A DNA stretch of 64,000 nt, taken from an uncultured Nostoc sp. (GTDB taxonomy: Bacteria; Cyanobacteriota; Cyanobacteriia; Cyanobacteriales; Nostocaceae). Below the pieces are notes generated by a model. The model worked only from the letters and a program-made list of their open reading frames with translations. It was not told the origin of the DNA and ran no database searches. A program made the translations under genes and the position numbers. Below are positions 36,385 through 44,595 of the stretch, piece after piece. Location: NCBI RefSeq assembly GCF_937863485.1, contig NZ_CALMFY010000085.1, positions 1 to 64,000 of the forward strand, in the 5' to 3' direction. Within the stretch, counting starts at the first letter, position 1; the number at the start of each line of letters is the position of its first letter.

Positions 36385-36540
36385 ATGAGCAACTCTCCTT
36401 CAACAGAACCTCAACCTAGCTACGTAAAACTTGCCATGCGAAACATGGTGCGGAAAGGTGGAACTTCCCTGAAGCATTTTGCGTTGACTGCCGTAGGGCT
36501 TTTAGCTCTCCTTGTTGGTCTTGCTTACCTAACTCACTAA
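36385..36540 (+). CDS. DUF3285 family small membrane protein
   Basis: 51 codons, a cyanobacterial small protein: MSNSPSTEPQPSYVKLAMRN is followed by MVRKGGTSLKHFALTAVGLL and a single C-terminal helix (about 32-50). This matches DUF3285, of unknown function, found across cyanobacteria. It lies between prfB and ybeY (33 bp before the latter). Confidence 0.8.
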   Translation: MSNSPSTEPQPSYVKLAMRNMVRKGGTSLKHFALTAVGLLALLVGLAYLTH

Positions 36541-36573
36541 CGACAAACTGTAAACCTCAGACTAGGAGACTGT

Positions 36574-37107
36574 GTGCCTCTGAGAGTTGAACTATACGTG
36601 GAAGAGTATTTTTACGAGTTGTCCCCGACAACATCTGTAAAGATTGGGGACACTTATGCCCGAATTCCTCCTGAAACTTGGGAAAATTGGTTTAATCGCT
36701 GGGTAGAAATACTTCACCTTCATATTCCGCCAGCGCCAAGTTATGAAATTGGGCTGCGTTTGACAGATGACTCGCAAATACAAGAACTGAATGCCCAGTA
36801 TCGACAACAAAATAAGCCGACAGACGTTTTAGCCTTTGCTGCTTTGGAGGTGGATTTTCCTCAAAGCAAAGAAATGCTTGCCTCTGTACCATTGTATTTA
36901 GGTGATATTATTGTGTCTGTAGATACAGCACAACGTCAAGCTCAACAGCAGGAACATAGCTTACCAACTGAGTTAGCATGGTTAGCTACTCACGGCTTAT
37001 TGCACCTGTTAGGCTGGGATCATCCTGATGAAGAAAGTTTGGGGCGAATGTTAGAACAGCAAGTGAGATTGCTGAACGCAATAGGTATTGCTATTGACAT
37101 GGGATAG
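36574..37107 (+). CDS. ybeY: rRNA maturation RNase YbeY
   Basis: 177 residues. The zinc-binding signature HGLLHLLGWDHPDEE (consensus HGxLHLxGYDH) is present, with Trp for Tyr. Upstream motifs QYRQQNKPTDVLAFAA and YLGDIIVS are normal. YbeY is a single-strand endoribonuclease needed for 16S rRNA 3' maturation and 70S quality control. GTG at 36574 is the start, with AGGAG close upstream. The N-terminal 40 residues are longer than in E. coli, as in other cyanobacteria. Next to dgkA (153 bp on). Confidence 0.94.
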   Translation: MPLRVELYVEEYFYELSPTTSVKIGDTYARIPPETWENWFNRWVEILHLHIPPAPSYEIGLRLTDDSQIQELNAQYRQQNKPTDVLAFAALEVDFPQSKEMLASVPLYLGDIIVSVDTAQRQAQQQEHSLPTELAWLATHGLLHLLGWDHPDEESLGRMLEQQVRLLNAIGIAIDMG

Positions 37108-37260
37108 CAGAAGCTTGTGTATCCCTTAGTGTTAATTTTGGGTAATACTTTTATAATACTTCTGTGCAAAATTGCTTAAAAATTGTCTCAAAGTTAATTG
37201 CACCATTAAGATCGGCGAAGATTCCCACTGTAGCAACTCTGTTTTTGTGTTTTTAAGTGT

Positions 37261-37716
37261 ATGTCCCAAAAAATTTCTCCATCACCAACGCCCACCTCGT
37301 TACAAACACTGGTGTCTAACGAACGGGAATTCTCCTGGAAAGTAGCCTCTAATTTATTTGTTAGTTTTAAATATGCCTGGGCCGGAATCAGCTATAGTTT
37401 TCAAACTCAACGTAATTTTCGTATCCACGTAAGTGTTTGTGCTTTAGCGATCGCTTTGAGCGTTTTTCTACATCTGCAAGCGGTGGAAATAGCGGTAATT
37501 GGTGTAACTAGTGGTTTAGTTTTGGCATTAGAGTTATTAAATACAGCGATCGAGTCTCTTGTGGACTTAACCGTTAAGCAGACATACCATGATTTGGCAA
37601 AAATCGCTAAAGATTGTGCGGCTGGTGCAGTCCTTGTCTCTGCTTTGGTAGCGGTGCTGGTAGCTGGTACGCTATTACTCCCTCCTCTGGTAAGGTTAAT
37701 TATATCGGCTTTGTAG
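37261..37716 (+). CDS. dgkA: Diacylglycerol kinase family protein
   Basis: 151 residues. Three membrane helices in the C-terminal part; the core motif ELLNTAIESLVDLTV with the catalytic Glu, and FRIHVSVCALAIALSVFLHL before it. DgkA-type enzymes phosphorylate diacylglycerol or undecaprenol. The N-terminal 45 residues are a hydrophilic extension. The ybeY-dgkA pairing is common in bacteria. ATG at 37261. Confidence 0.9.
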   Translation: MSQKISPSPTPTSLQTLVSNEREFSWKVASNLFVSFKYAWAGISYSFQTQRNFRIHVSVCALAIALSVFLHLQAVEIAVIGVTSGLVLALELLNTAIESLVDLTVKQTYHDLAKIAKDCAAGAVLVSALVAVLVAGTLLLPPLVRLIISAL

Positions 37717-38110
37717 ACATCATTTGCGACGCCGATAGCGAAGCGTTAGCGAGTCTTCTCCCAAGGGGAGACGCCAAAGGCGAACGAGCGTCATAGCCCG
37801 CACTGTGCTCACCAGGCGCTTAGTGAGTCGGTAAGAGGATCACCCTCTGTCCGATCCCCTTTGGAGAACACATTATCAGCAATTTAAAATTGAAGTAATG
37901 CGATGTCTACGACGGGCTACGCCTACGTGCCAACCATCCTAGCTAAAGGGTTACTTGGTAATACTTTAGCAAGTGGCTTGTCCCAGAGTAGCCGCTTCAT
38001 ATTTACGCGTCCACGTTAGCGTTATTTTTACACCTAGCAAACAAATAGCATGAGATATTTGTCTATGCTTTTTGCAATTGATCAGTGGTAAAAACCAGGA
38101 GTGATGAGCT
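37717..38110. other. Intergenic rich in dispersed repeats
   Basis: 394 bp. Contains GCGAAGCGTTAGCGAGTCTTC and CCAAGGGGAGACGCCAAAGGC blocks (about 37733-37785), TAAGAGGATCACCCTCTGTC, and at 37900-37927 a 28-base unit whose exact reverse complement recurs at 59447-59474. AGGAG nine bases before the TTG at 38111 is the trpG ribosome site. No ORF supported. Confidence 0.6.
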
Positions 38111-38710
38111 TTGATTATAGTTATCGACAATTATGATAGTTTTACATATAATTTAGTGCAGTATCTGGGAGAATTGGCAGCAGAATTCTCAGTGGCAGAT
38201 GATATTAAAGTTTTTCGTAACGACAAGATATCCATAGATGAGATTCGGGCATTAAAGCCCGAAGCCGTGGTTATTTCTCCTGGGCCTGGTCGCCCGGAAG
38301 ATGCCGGCATTTCCCTAGAATTGATTGAACAGCTAGGCCAAGAGTTGCCAATTTTGGGTGTCTGTTTGGGACATCAAAGCATCGGTCAAGTATTCGGTGG
38401 TAAAATAATTTATGCTCCAGAGTTGATGCATGGCAAAACCTCTCAGGTGTCTCATACTGGGGTGGGGGTTTTCCGGGGATTAGAAAATCCTCTAACCGCC
38501 ACCAGGTATCATAGTTTGGTGATAGAACGTGAGACTTGCCCAGATGTGTTAGAAATCACCGCTTGGGTTGAAGATAACACCATTATGGGAGTACGACACC
38601 GGAACTATCCTCACATTCAGGGCGTCCAGTTTCACCCAGAGAGTGTCCTGACATCTTCAGGAAAACAGTTATTGCGAAATTTTTTGGAACAGTTACAGTC
38701 AAGAGCATAA
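38111..38710 (+). CDS. trpG: Anthranilate/aminodeoxychorismate synthase glutamine amidotransferase
   Basis: 199 residues, class I glutamine amidotransferase. N-terminal [16 protein letters not shown], oxyanion strand [12 protein letters not shown], nucleophile Cys in [10 protein letters not shown], and the HPESV triad. Supplies ammonia from glutamine for anthranilate (tryptophan) or 4-amino-4-deoxychorismate (folate) synthesis; cyanobacteria commonly use one subunit for both, so pabA is equally apt. The start is TTG (38111) because the frame has a stop just upstream and AGGAG is spaced 9 nt. The following gene begins 3 bp after its stop, so they are probably cotranscribed. Confidence 0.93.
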   Translation: MIIVIDNYDSFTYNLVQYLGELAAEFSVADDIKVFRNDKISIDEIRALKPEAVVISPGPGRPEDAGISLELIEQLGQELPILGVCLGHQSIGQVFGGKIIYAPELMHGKTSQVSHTGVGVFRGLENPLTATRYHSLVIERETCPDVLEITAWVEDNTIMGVRHRNYPHIQGVQFHPESVLTSSGKQLLRNFLEQLQSRA

Positions 38711-38713
38711 TTA

Positions 38714-39481
38714 ATGAAACGACGACAGTTGATGGGCTATGCTGGGGCGGGGTTGGTCACAGCTTTAGTTACTAGCTTGAGTTATGAATCTCAAGCTGAC
38801 GCACAATCTAGCGGTTTATCAGTTCAGTGGTTGGGTCATACTTGCTTTCTTTTTACTGGTGGCGGTGCGAAAATTCTCGTCAATCCATTTCGGGCGGTCG
38901 GCTGTACTGCTAAATATCGTCCACCAAAAGTTGCAGCAGATTTGGTACTGATTAGCAGCCAACTACTGGATGAAGGGGCTGTGGACGTACTACCGGGAAA
39001 TGCAAAACTTATTTACGAACCAGGAGTTTACGAGTTCAAAGGCATTAAGTTCCAAGGAATTGCTATAGACCACGATCGCAAAGGTGGTAGGCAGTTTGGC
39101 TCAAATACTGCTTGGAGTTGGAAGCAAGGCGGAATTAATATCCTACACTTAGGGGGAGCTGCTGCACCCATTTCCATTGAGCAAAAAATCCTCCTGGGAC
39201 GTCCTGATGTGGCATTCATTCCAGTGGGAGGCAGTGCAAAAGCCTACAATGCTGAGGAAGCAAAGCAGGCTGTTCAAGTGTTAAATCCCAAGCTGATTAT
39301 TCCCACCCATTACCGGACACAAGCAGCTGATGCTGCTAAGTGCGATATTTCGCCACTCGATAATTTTCTCACCTTAATGCAAGGTATAACAGTACGGCGT
39401 AGCAACACAGATACTATTTCCATTAATCCTAAAGATTTGCCGGAAAATAGCGTGATTCAAGTTTTGAGTTACAAGTTTTGA
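38714..39481 (+). CDS. Exported metallo-beta-lactamase-fold protein with altered metal site
   Basis: 255 residues. N-terminus KRRQLMGYAGAGLVTALVTS is a signal, possibly Tat type. The fold is UlaG-like: VQWLGHTCFLF (His42), then the strand that usually carries THxHxDH reads LISSQLLDE instead, then LHLGGAA in place of HLGD, and PTHY near the C-terminus. Loss of the HxHxDH ligands makes hydrolase activity doubtful although the fold is clear. Separated from trpG by 3 bp, no functional link is evident. MBL-fold homologues like this are widespread in cyanobacteria without known substrate. Confidence 0.88.
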   Translation: MKRRQLMGYAGAGLVTALVTSLSYESQADAQSSGLSVQWLGHTCFLFTGGGAKILVNPFRAVGCTAKYRPPKVAADLVLISSQLLDEGAVDVLPGNAKLIYEPGVYEFKGIKFQGIAIDHDRKGGRQFGSNTAWSWKQGGINILHLGGAAAPISIEQKILLGRPDVAFIPVGGSAKAYNAEEAKQAVQVLNPKLIIPTHYRTQAADAAKCDISPLDNFLTLMQGITVRRSNTDTISINPKDLPENSVIQVLSYKF

Positions 39482-39784
39482 GGAGCAGAGGATAAGTGGA
39501 TGAGGGAGAATAATCAATGATTCCTGTCCCCTACCTCTTAATATGCCATCTAATTGCCGATCATAAAAGCACCCCCTCCCCAATGCTTTGGGGAGCAAAA
39601 GTGTAGCTTTGCCGGGGTGGGGTTAGCACGGCTATTATGGGTATTTAACCGGACATGATATAACTCCTGACTCTGCCAATTTTAGATTTTGGGTCGTACC
39701 TTTGGTGCGCTGACAGCGCAACTTGGATTTGAGATTGAAGGAAAAATCTAAAATCTAAAATCGAATGACTCTTGTTTCTAGGTT
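39482..39784. other. Intergenic with hairpins and heptamer repeats
   Basis: CTCCCCAA/TTGGGGAG stem at 39576-39595 within CACCCC...GGGGTGG arms, GCGCTG A CAGCGC near 39707-39719, and imperfect AAATCTA heptamers at about 39745-39765. No ORF supported. Confidence 0.6.
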
Positions 39785-41026
39785 TTAGAACGTATACCAC
39801 TCTCCACCAAGCTTATCTGCGTCGCTGATGGGAGTCTCAACCGCTGTCGTCCCATCTATAGTCCAAATTTTGTCTGCACCTCCTGTCTGATCGCGCCAGT
39901 AGATGTCGGTTTTACCATCGCCGTTGAAGTCGCCAAGGGATGGTGTTAAGGCCGCGTCATTAGTGGGTAAGAAAGCTTCAGTAGCAACTGTTGTACCATC
40001 CATCAACCAAGCGGTGTTCTCGCCAGTGGTGCCATTGTGCCAGAAGATGTCGGTCTTGCCATCGCCGTTGAAATCGCCAATTTTAGAAGTCCAGGCTGAG
40101 TCAAGTGTCTTCATAGCACCCTCTGTAACTATGATCCCATTCATTGTCCAAACCTTGTTTTCACCTGTTTGACCGTTTCTCCACAGAATGTCAGTTTTAT
40201 AGTCGCCGTTAAAATCACCAAGGGTAGGAGTCCAGGCGGCGTCTTGTGATTGTAGTGCAAGTTCAGTCTTTTGCGTACCATCCATAAACCAAGCGGTGTT
40301 ATCGCCGGTTGTCGGATTGCGCCAGAAGATATCACTCTTGCCATTGCCATCGAAATCAACAATGGTAGGAGTTAGTGCTGCATCTGTAGTGTCTAAAACA
40401 GTTGCATTCAGAACTGTTGTACCATCCATCTGCCAAATAGCGTTCTCACCGGTTGTATTGTTATGCCAGAAGATATCTGTTTTGCGATCGCCATTGAAAT
40501 CGCCAATCTGAGGAGTCCAAGCTGGGTCAACACTGGTTAAAGCGGCCGAATTAGCAACTTTGGTTCCATCCATCAGCGCAATGGCATTCTCACCAGTTGA
40601 CTTATTGCGTAATAAGAAGTCGGTTTTGCCATCACCATTGAAGTCAGCAATTTTGTAATCATAGGCGGATAGGTCGAATTTACCTAGAGAACCCTGGTCG
40701 ATAACTTTTGTTCCATCCATCAACCGAATGATAATCTCACCGGTTGTAGAATCGACCCAAACTTTGTCCGTTTTGCCATCACCGTTAAAGTCAGGAGTAA
40801 TCGCCGCACTAGTTAAGTAAGGATTAGGATTGGGATTTGCTGACGTTTTGACAAGCTTGGTCGATGGTTCATCTTGTAGTGCATATGAGGAACTCTTACT
40901 CTCAAATCCCAAATCATAATTCAAATCCTCAAAAGAAGATGTTAAGATTTTTGATTTTGCTAAAGAGTCTGATACCCATTTAGATGTATTCAAAGATAAG
41001 GGTGAGGAATTTGAATTTCCAAACAT
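39785..41026 (-). CDS. Seven-bladed FG-GAP/VCBS beta-propeller protein
   Basis: 413 residues. After a Ser/Asn-rich N-terminus (about 1-75) come seven repeats of about 48 residues, each with DFNGDGKTDIxWRNxTTGEN, a W-x-MDGT turn and a closing xxDxAWTPxIG. DxNGDGxxD loops are calcium-binding, EF-hand-like sites of FG-GAP repeats. Seven blades make one closed propeller. No Sec signal is evident; such proteins in Nostoc may leave by type I secretion or S-layer routes. Role probably surface adhesion or matrix (inference). The fourth blade has a slightly altered Ca loop (DFDGNGKSD). Confidence 0.9.
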   Translation of the reverse strand: MFGNSNSSPLSLNTSKWVSDSLAKSKILTSSFEDLNYDLGFESKSSSYALQDEPSTKLVKTSANPNPNPYLTSAAITPDFNGDGKTDKVWVDSTTGEIIIRLMDGTKVIDQGSLGKFDLSAYDYKIADFNGDGKTDFLLRNKSTGENAIALMDGTKVANSAALTSVDPAWTPQIGDFNGDRKTDIFWHNNTTGENAIWQMDGTTVLNATVLDTTDAALTPTIVDFDGNGKSDIFWRNPTTGDNTAWFMDGTQKTELALQSQDAAWTPTLGDFNGDYKTDILWRNGQTGENKVWTMNGIIVTEGAMKTLDSAWTSKIGDFNGDGKTDIFWHNGTTGENTAWLMDGTTVATEAFLPTNDAALTPSLGDFNGDGKTDIYWRDQTGGADKIWTIDGTTAVETPISDADKLGGEWYTF

Positions 41027-41497
41027 GGTGTATTTTTATGATTGGTTGTCATATTGTTTTAACTTTTTTTGACAAGCTCTTTCTGTAACCCAATAACATT
41101 TACTAGGTTTTCAATATTTCTTTATAACTATTTTTTCTTTATTAATGTTATTAATTGAAGATAAATATATGTTTGTTTTAAACGATTATTCTAAAATTAT
41201 CAAGTTCTATACAAGCAATTGCAAAAGATTTTTCGTGTTTTATATAGCAGTCCTAAATCATTCGTGAAAATTGTAAATTGTTGCGACCTCCTTGTAGTCC
41301 CACGCCAGATACAACAAGAGTGGCTCGCCGGACGCCAGTCGCAAGATAATTGATTATTCATCAATAGTTTATGACTTGAGTTGAAACAAATATTGGTTAG
41401 AATAACTTAGATTAGCAACTACTGAGAAGCATAATCTGTGCATCCGCTGGTTGCCAAAAGTGTAAAATAACACAATAGTTTAATACATACATCAGCT
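41027..41497. other. Intergenic, promoter region of two divergent genes
   Basis: 471 bp, very AT-rich on the left (41040-41260). At about 41285-41345 a GC-rich patch (CCTTGTAGTCCCACGCCAG ... GGCTCGCCGGACGCCAG) has the character of an inserted dispersed repeat. No ORF supported. Confidence 0.5.
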
Positions 41498-42808
41498 ATG
41501 CAAGCAGAATATCGGCAGCGTCGCGAGCAGTTAATGGCAAAAATTGGTGATGGCACAGCCATCTTTCGCAGTGCGCCAATGGCAGTGATGCACAACGATG
41601 TCGAGTATGTTTATCGCCAAGACAGTGATTTCTTCTACCTGACTGGTTTTAACGAACCACAGGCAGTTGCAGTGTTAGCGCCGCATCATTCAGAACATCG
41701 GTTTGTGCTATTTGTCCAACCGAAGGATCGGGAAAGGGAAGTATGGACTGGTTATCTTTGTGGGGTAGATGCAGCCAAGGAAATTTATGGTGCTGATGAA
41801 GCCTACCCGATTAGCGAGTTAGATGAAAAGTTGCCACAGTATTTGGAAAAAGCTAACCGCATTTACTATCACTTAGGACGCGATCGCACCTTCAATGACC
41901 AAATTCTGGGACATTATCAGAGTTTACTGCGGACTTATCCCAAACGTGGTACAGGGCCGATCGCCATTGAAGATACTGGCCCAGTCCTCAACAGCATGAG
42001 ACTAATCAAAAGTGAAGCTGAGTTGGGATTGATGCGTCAAGCAGTAGCGATCGCCACTGAGGCACACAATTACGCACAAGAAATTGCTGCACCCGGACGT
42101 TATGAGTACGAAATTCAGGCGGAGATGGAACGCATCTTTCGAGTCCGGGGTGGAATGGGGCCGGCTTATCCTTCGATTGTGGCTTCTGGCGTAAATGCTT
42201 GCGTACTGCACTACATTGAAAATAATCGTCAAATGCAGGATGGAGAATTACTGCTAATTGATGCCGGTTGTGCCTACGGTTATTACAACTCTGATATTAC
42301 CCGGACATTTCCTGTCGGGGGTAAATTTACCCCAGAACAAAAGACGCTGTATGAGATTGTTTTGTCAGCGCAAAAACAAGCGATCGCTCAAGTGCAACCA
42401 GGTAATCCCTTCAAATTAGTTCACGATACAGCAGTGCGCGTCCTCACTGAAGGTTTAGTCGAACTTGGCATTCTCAAAGGTGAAATTGACAAGTTAATTG
42501 AGGAAGAGAAATATAAGCCATATTATATGCATCGCACCAGTCATTGGTTAGGGTTGGATGTCCATGATGTGGGTGTTTACCAGCACGGTGAAGATAAACC
42601 GCAGATTTTGCAACCAGGTCAAATTCTAACAGTGGAACCAGGATTATATATTGTGCCTGACACCAAACTAGCAGAAGACCAACCAGAGACTGATCCTCAA
42701 TGGATTGGTATTGGTATTCGTATTGAGGATGATGTGTTAGTTACACCTGATGGACATGAGGTGTTAACTGCGGGAGTTCCCAAGGCAGTGGATGAAGTAG
42801 AACGATAA
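41498..42808 (+). CDS. pepP: Xaa-Pro aminopeptidase (aminopeptidase P)
   Basis: 436 residues. N-terminal aminopeptidase-P domain (about 1-150), C-terminal pita-bread metallopeptidase. Metal ligands: Asp in LIDAGCAYGYYNSDITRTF (both Asp), His in HWLGLDVHDVG, Glu in TVEPGLY, Glu in RIEDDVLV. Removes an N-terminal residue preceding proline, using two Mn2+. Length is typical. ATG at 41498. Confidence 0.95.
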   Translation: MQAEYRQRREQLMAKIGDGTAIFRSAPMAVMHNDVEYVYRQDSDFFYLTGFNEPQAVAVLAPHHSEHRFVLFVQPKDREREVWTGYLCGVDAAKEIYGADEAYPISELDEKLPQYLEKANRIYYHLGRDRTFNDQILGHYQSLLRTYPKRGTGPIAIEDTGPVLNSMRLIKSEAELGLMRQAVAIATEAHNYAQEIAAPGRYEYEIQAEMERIFRVRGGMGPAYPSIVASGVNACVLHYIENNRQMQDGELLLIDAGCAYGYYNSDITRTFPVGGKFTPEQKTLYEIVLSAQKQAIAQVQPGNPFKLVHDTAVRVLTEGLVELGILKGEIDKLIEEEKYKPYYMHRTSHWLGLDVHDVGVYQHGEDKPQILQPGQILTVEPGLYIVPDTKLAEDQPETDPQWIGIGIRIEDDVLVTPDGHEVLTAGVPKAVDEVER

Positions 42809-42813
42809 AAAAT

Positions 42814-42835
42814 GGGGATGGGCTGTACCATCCCC
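42814..42835 (-). terminator. Terminator of the 42839 gene
   Basis: On the minus strand GGGGATGG, loop, CCATCCCC followed by a T-run (AAAAAA at 42808-42812 on +). It sits between the convergent pepP and the PD-(D/E)XK-like gene. Confidence 0.75.
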
Positions 42836-42838
42836 AAG

Positions 42839-43450
42839 CTAAAATTGGGGACAAGCGATCAGAGTCATTGTCAGAATTCCTAAGATTTTATCTATTTCTT
42901 TAATAAAGTAATCGTTCTTATCGATAAAGATGGTATTGTCACAAAGTTTCAGAAATTTCCAATCTGTTCCTGTTGTGACTACACCATAAATTTCATTTAT
43001 AATATTTCCTTGTTGCTGGTTAAACAATTGAGATGCAATCATTGTCGCAATGCATTGTCCTAAACCAGATTTAATACTCTCATTTTTAGCTTCCACAATA
43101 GTCACGACAGGGCTAGTAATATCATATTGTTCTGGTGAACAACTGAGAATAAAATCACAGCATCCTTCTAAGCCTTTAGAAGCATCTACATTAAACTCTG
43201 AACCAGAAAATATGCTAATTTGGTATTTAAAGAAGCGTTTAACTTCAATTAAAACAGGCATAATAATTAGTTCAGAACGAGCTTTTTCTGTATTTATTGC
43301 TGTTACTAATGGTAGATGCTCAGAGAAAATCAAATTTAAATATTCGCTAGGAGAAACTGTCTGCACATCCCCAAATAAATCTTGATTTTCAACAAAGATT
43401 AATTTAAAGTCGGTTTTTACTTTGCTAAGATTAAAGGCGCTGTACGGCAT
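42839..43450 (-). CDS. PD-(D/E)XK nuclease-like cyanobacterial protein, paralogue of 26673
   Basis: 203 residues, a second member of the family at 26673..27281: shared TEKARSELII, EGCCDFILS, VEAKNESIKSGLGQCIATM and QLFN. The Asp...Glu-x-Lys pattern (CDF ... VEAK) is intact here too. ATG at 43450 is preferred because the product then has the same length and start (MPYSAFNL / MAYSDFKL) as the paralogue; the extended frame upstream runs through a dispersed repeat. Function unknown. It has its own terminator. Confidence 0.8.
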   Translation of the reverse strand: MPYSAFNLSKVKTDFKLIFVENQDLFGDVQTVSPSEYLNLIFSEHLPLVTAINTEKARSELIIMPVLIEVKRFFKYQISIFSGSEFNVDASKGLEGCCDFILSCSPEQYDITSPVVTIVEAKNESIKSGLGQCIATMIASQLFNQQQGNIINEIYGVVTTGTDWKFLKLCDNTIFIDKNDYFIKEIDKILGILTMTLIACPQF

Positions 43451-43494
43451 TGGATCATCTCGGTAATAAAGTGCAGCAATGCCAACTCTACCAG

Positions 43495-43560
43495 ACGCTC
43501 CGCGTAGCAAGATCCCCATAGGGGTACGGCAGGCATAGCCAACGTAAGCTGCGGAAGCTA
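43495..43560. repeat. Dispersed repeat upstream of the PD-(D/E)XK paralogue
   Basis: GC-rich block GACGCTCCGCGTAGCAAG, CCCCATAGGGG, GCTGCGGAAGCT. Its style matches the palindromic repeats at 22960 and 37740. It does not code for the upstream extension of the gene. Confidence 0.5.
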
Positions 43561-43587
43561 AGGAAGTAAGTTTGATGATATCTCAGA

Positions 43588-44133
43588 TCAAGAACAGCCT
43601 TCAACAAATTCAACTTCTGGCAGTTTACCTGACCGAAACTGAGTGACACGCTTCCCGTCAGTCTCGAATACCACACGATAGTTCTGGTTAGCAGGGTCTT
43701 TCGGGATAAATGTCAAGTAGTGTCCGCCTTGGACGTATTTATGAGGTGTGACTTTAATTTGTCCTGGATAGAGAGACTTGATTTGCGCTTCGGTGTCGCC
43801 AATTTTTGCACCTTTGAGGGTAGTAATCTGGGTATTCTGCCGCACATCTACTCTAGAAATACGACCTTTTGTAACCATAAACAAAAGATTTTTGGGTTCG
43901 TTTTGTGGCTTAACGTAGTAGCAACTGTTACTCGGAGAATCACCCACTAGCTGAGTAGCAGCAGCCTTTGCCGCTTGGGAAACAGTCATCCCAACTTGTA
44001 CTGTGCCGATTCCATTGATGAACAATTTTGATTGATTTGTCAGTTTTGTCTGTGCTATGACTGTGCTGACAATTAAAGAAGAAAGAGCAAGCGTTACGAT
44101 GCCAAAAGTCAATAATTTAGCTTTGCTATTCAT
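43588..44133 (-). CDS. Secreted cyanobacterial protein of unknown function
   Basis: 181 residues with a signal peptide (MNSKAKLLTFGIVTLALSSL, cleavage near AQT at about 29). The mature part has repeating short blocks VQVGMTVSQAAKAA and AKIGDTEAQIKSLYPGQ, reminiscent of the beta-strand/helix units in SmpA/OmlA or BLIP-like folds, and a Cys pair (SNSCYYV and the C-terminal VEGCS) that could form a disulfide. No catalytic motif recognised. Monocistronic. Confidence 0.75.
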   Translation of the reverse strand: MNSKAKLLTFGIVTLALSSLIVSTVIAQTKLTNQSKLFINGIGTVQVGMTVSQAAKAAATQLVGDSPSNSCYYVKPQNEPKNLLFMVTKGRISRVDVRQNTQITTLKGAKIGDTEAQIKSLYPGQIKVTPHKYVQGGHYLTFIPKDPANQNYRVVFETDGKRVTQFRSGKLPEVEFVEGCS

Positions 44134-44595
44134 TTTCTGTAAATAAAAAGGGGTAGATATTTATATACAATAGCCATGTTGCCAGTTTCGGATTTTTCTT
44201 TGCTAGATTGGTAAAACAAGGCTACAGACTACTACTTTAACCAAGTGGATGAGGCGAACATAGTTGTTAATTAATATAATAATCCAATTCGTTTTACAGC
44301 GAGAGAATACTGAATTTAACGCAAGTTGTGATCCTCTCGGTACAGATGGGAACAATAACTAACAAGCATTTCCCTTAGCCAAGACTAGGAGTTTTGTAAT
44401 ACTTATGCCACAAAGATCAACAGACTACACCCACTTGCAGGACTTACTCACTAAGGATCATACTTATGTATAACTGTTCATTGATTTTTTGCATAAAATT
44501 TACGGTAGAGCTAAAAAAATGAGGATGGCACATACCATCCTCATTTGATTTCTATTTGCTCATTCCCAGACATTAGCCCAGAAAAGATTCATCTA
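44134..44595. other. Intergenic, 462 bp
   Basis: Holds the upstream region of the secreted protein gene and the ftsH terminator (44513-44546). No ORF or strong repeat beyond that. Confidence 0.5.
44513..44546 (-). terminator. Rho-independent terminator of ftsH
   Basis: On the minus strand AAATGAGGATGG, 6-base loop, CCATCCTCATTT then T-run (AAAAAAA at 44513-44519 on +). It lies 50 bases after the ftsH stop. Confidence 0.88.
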
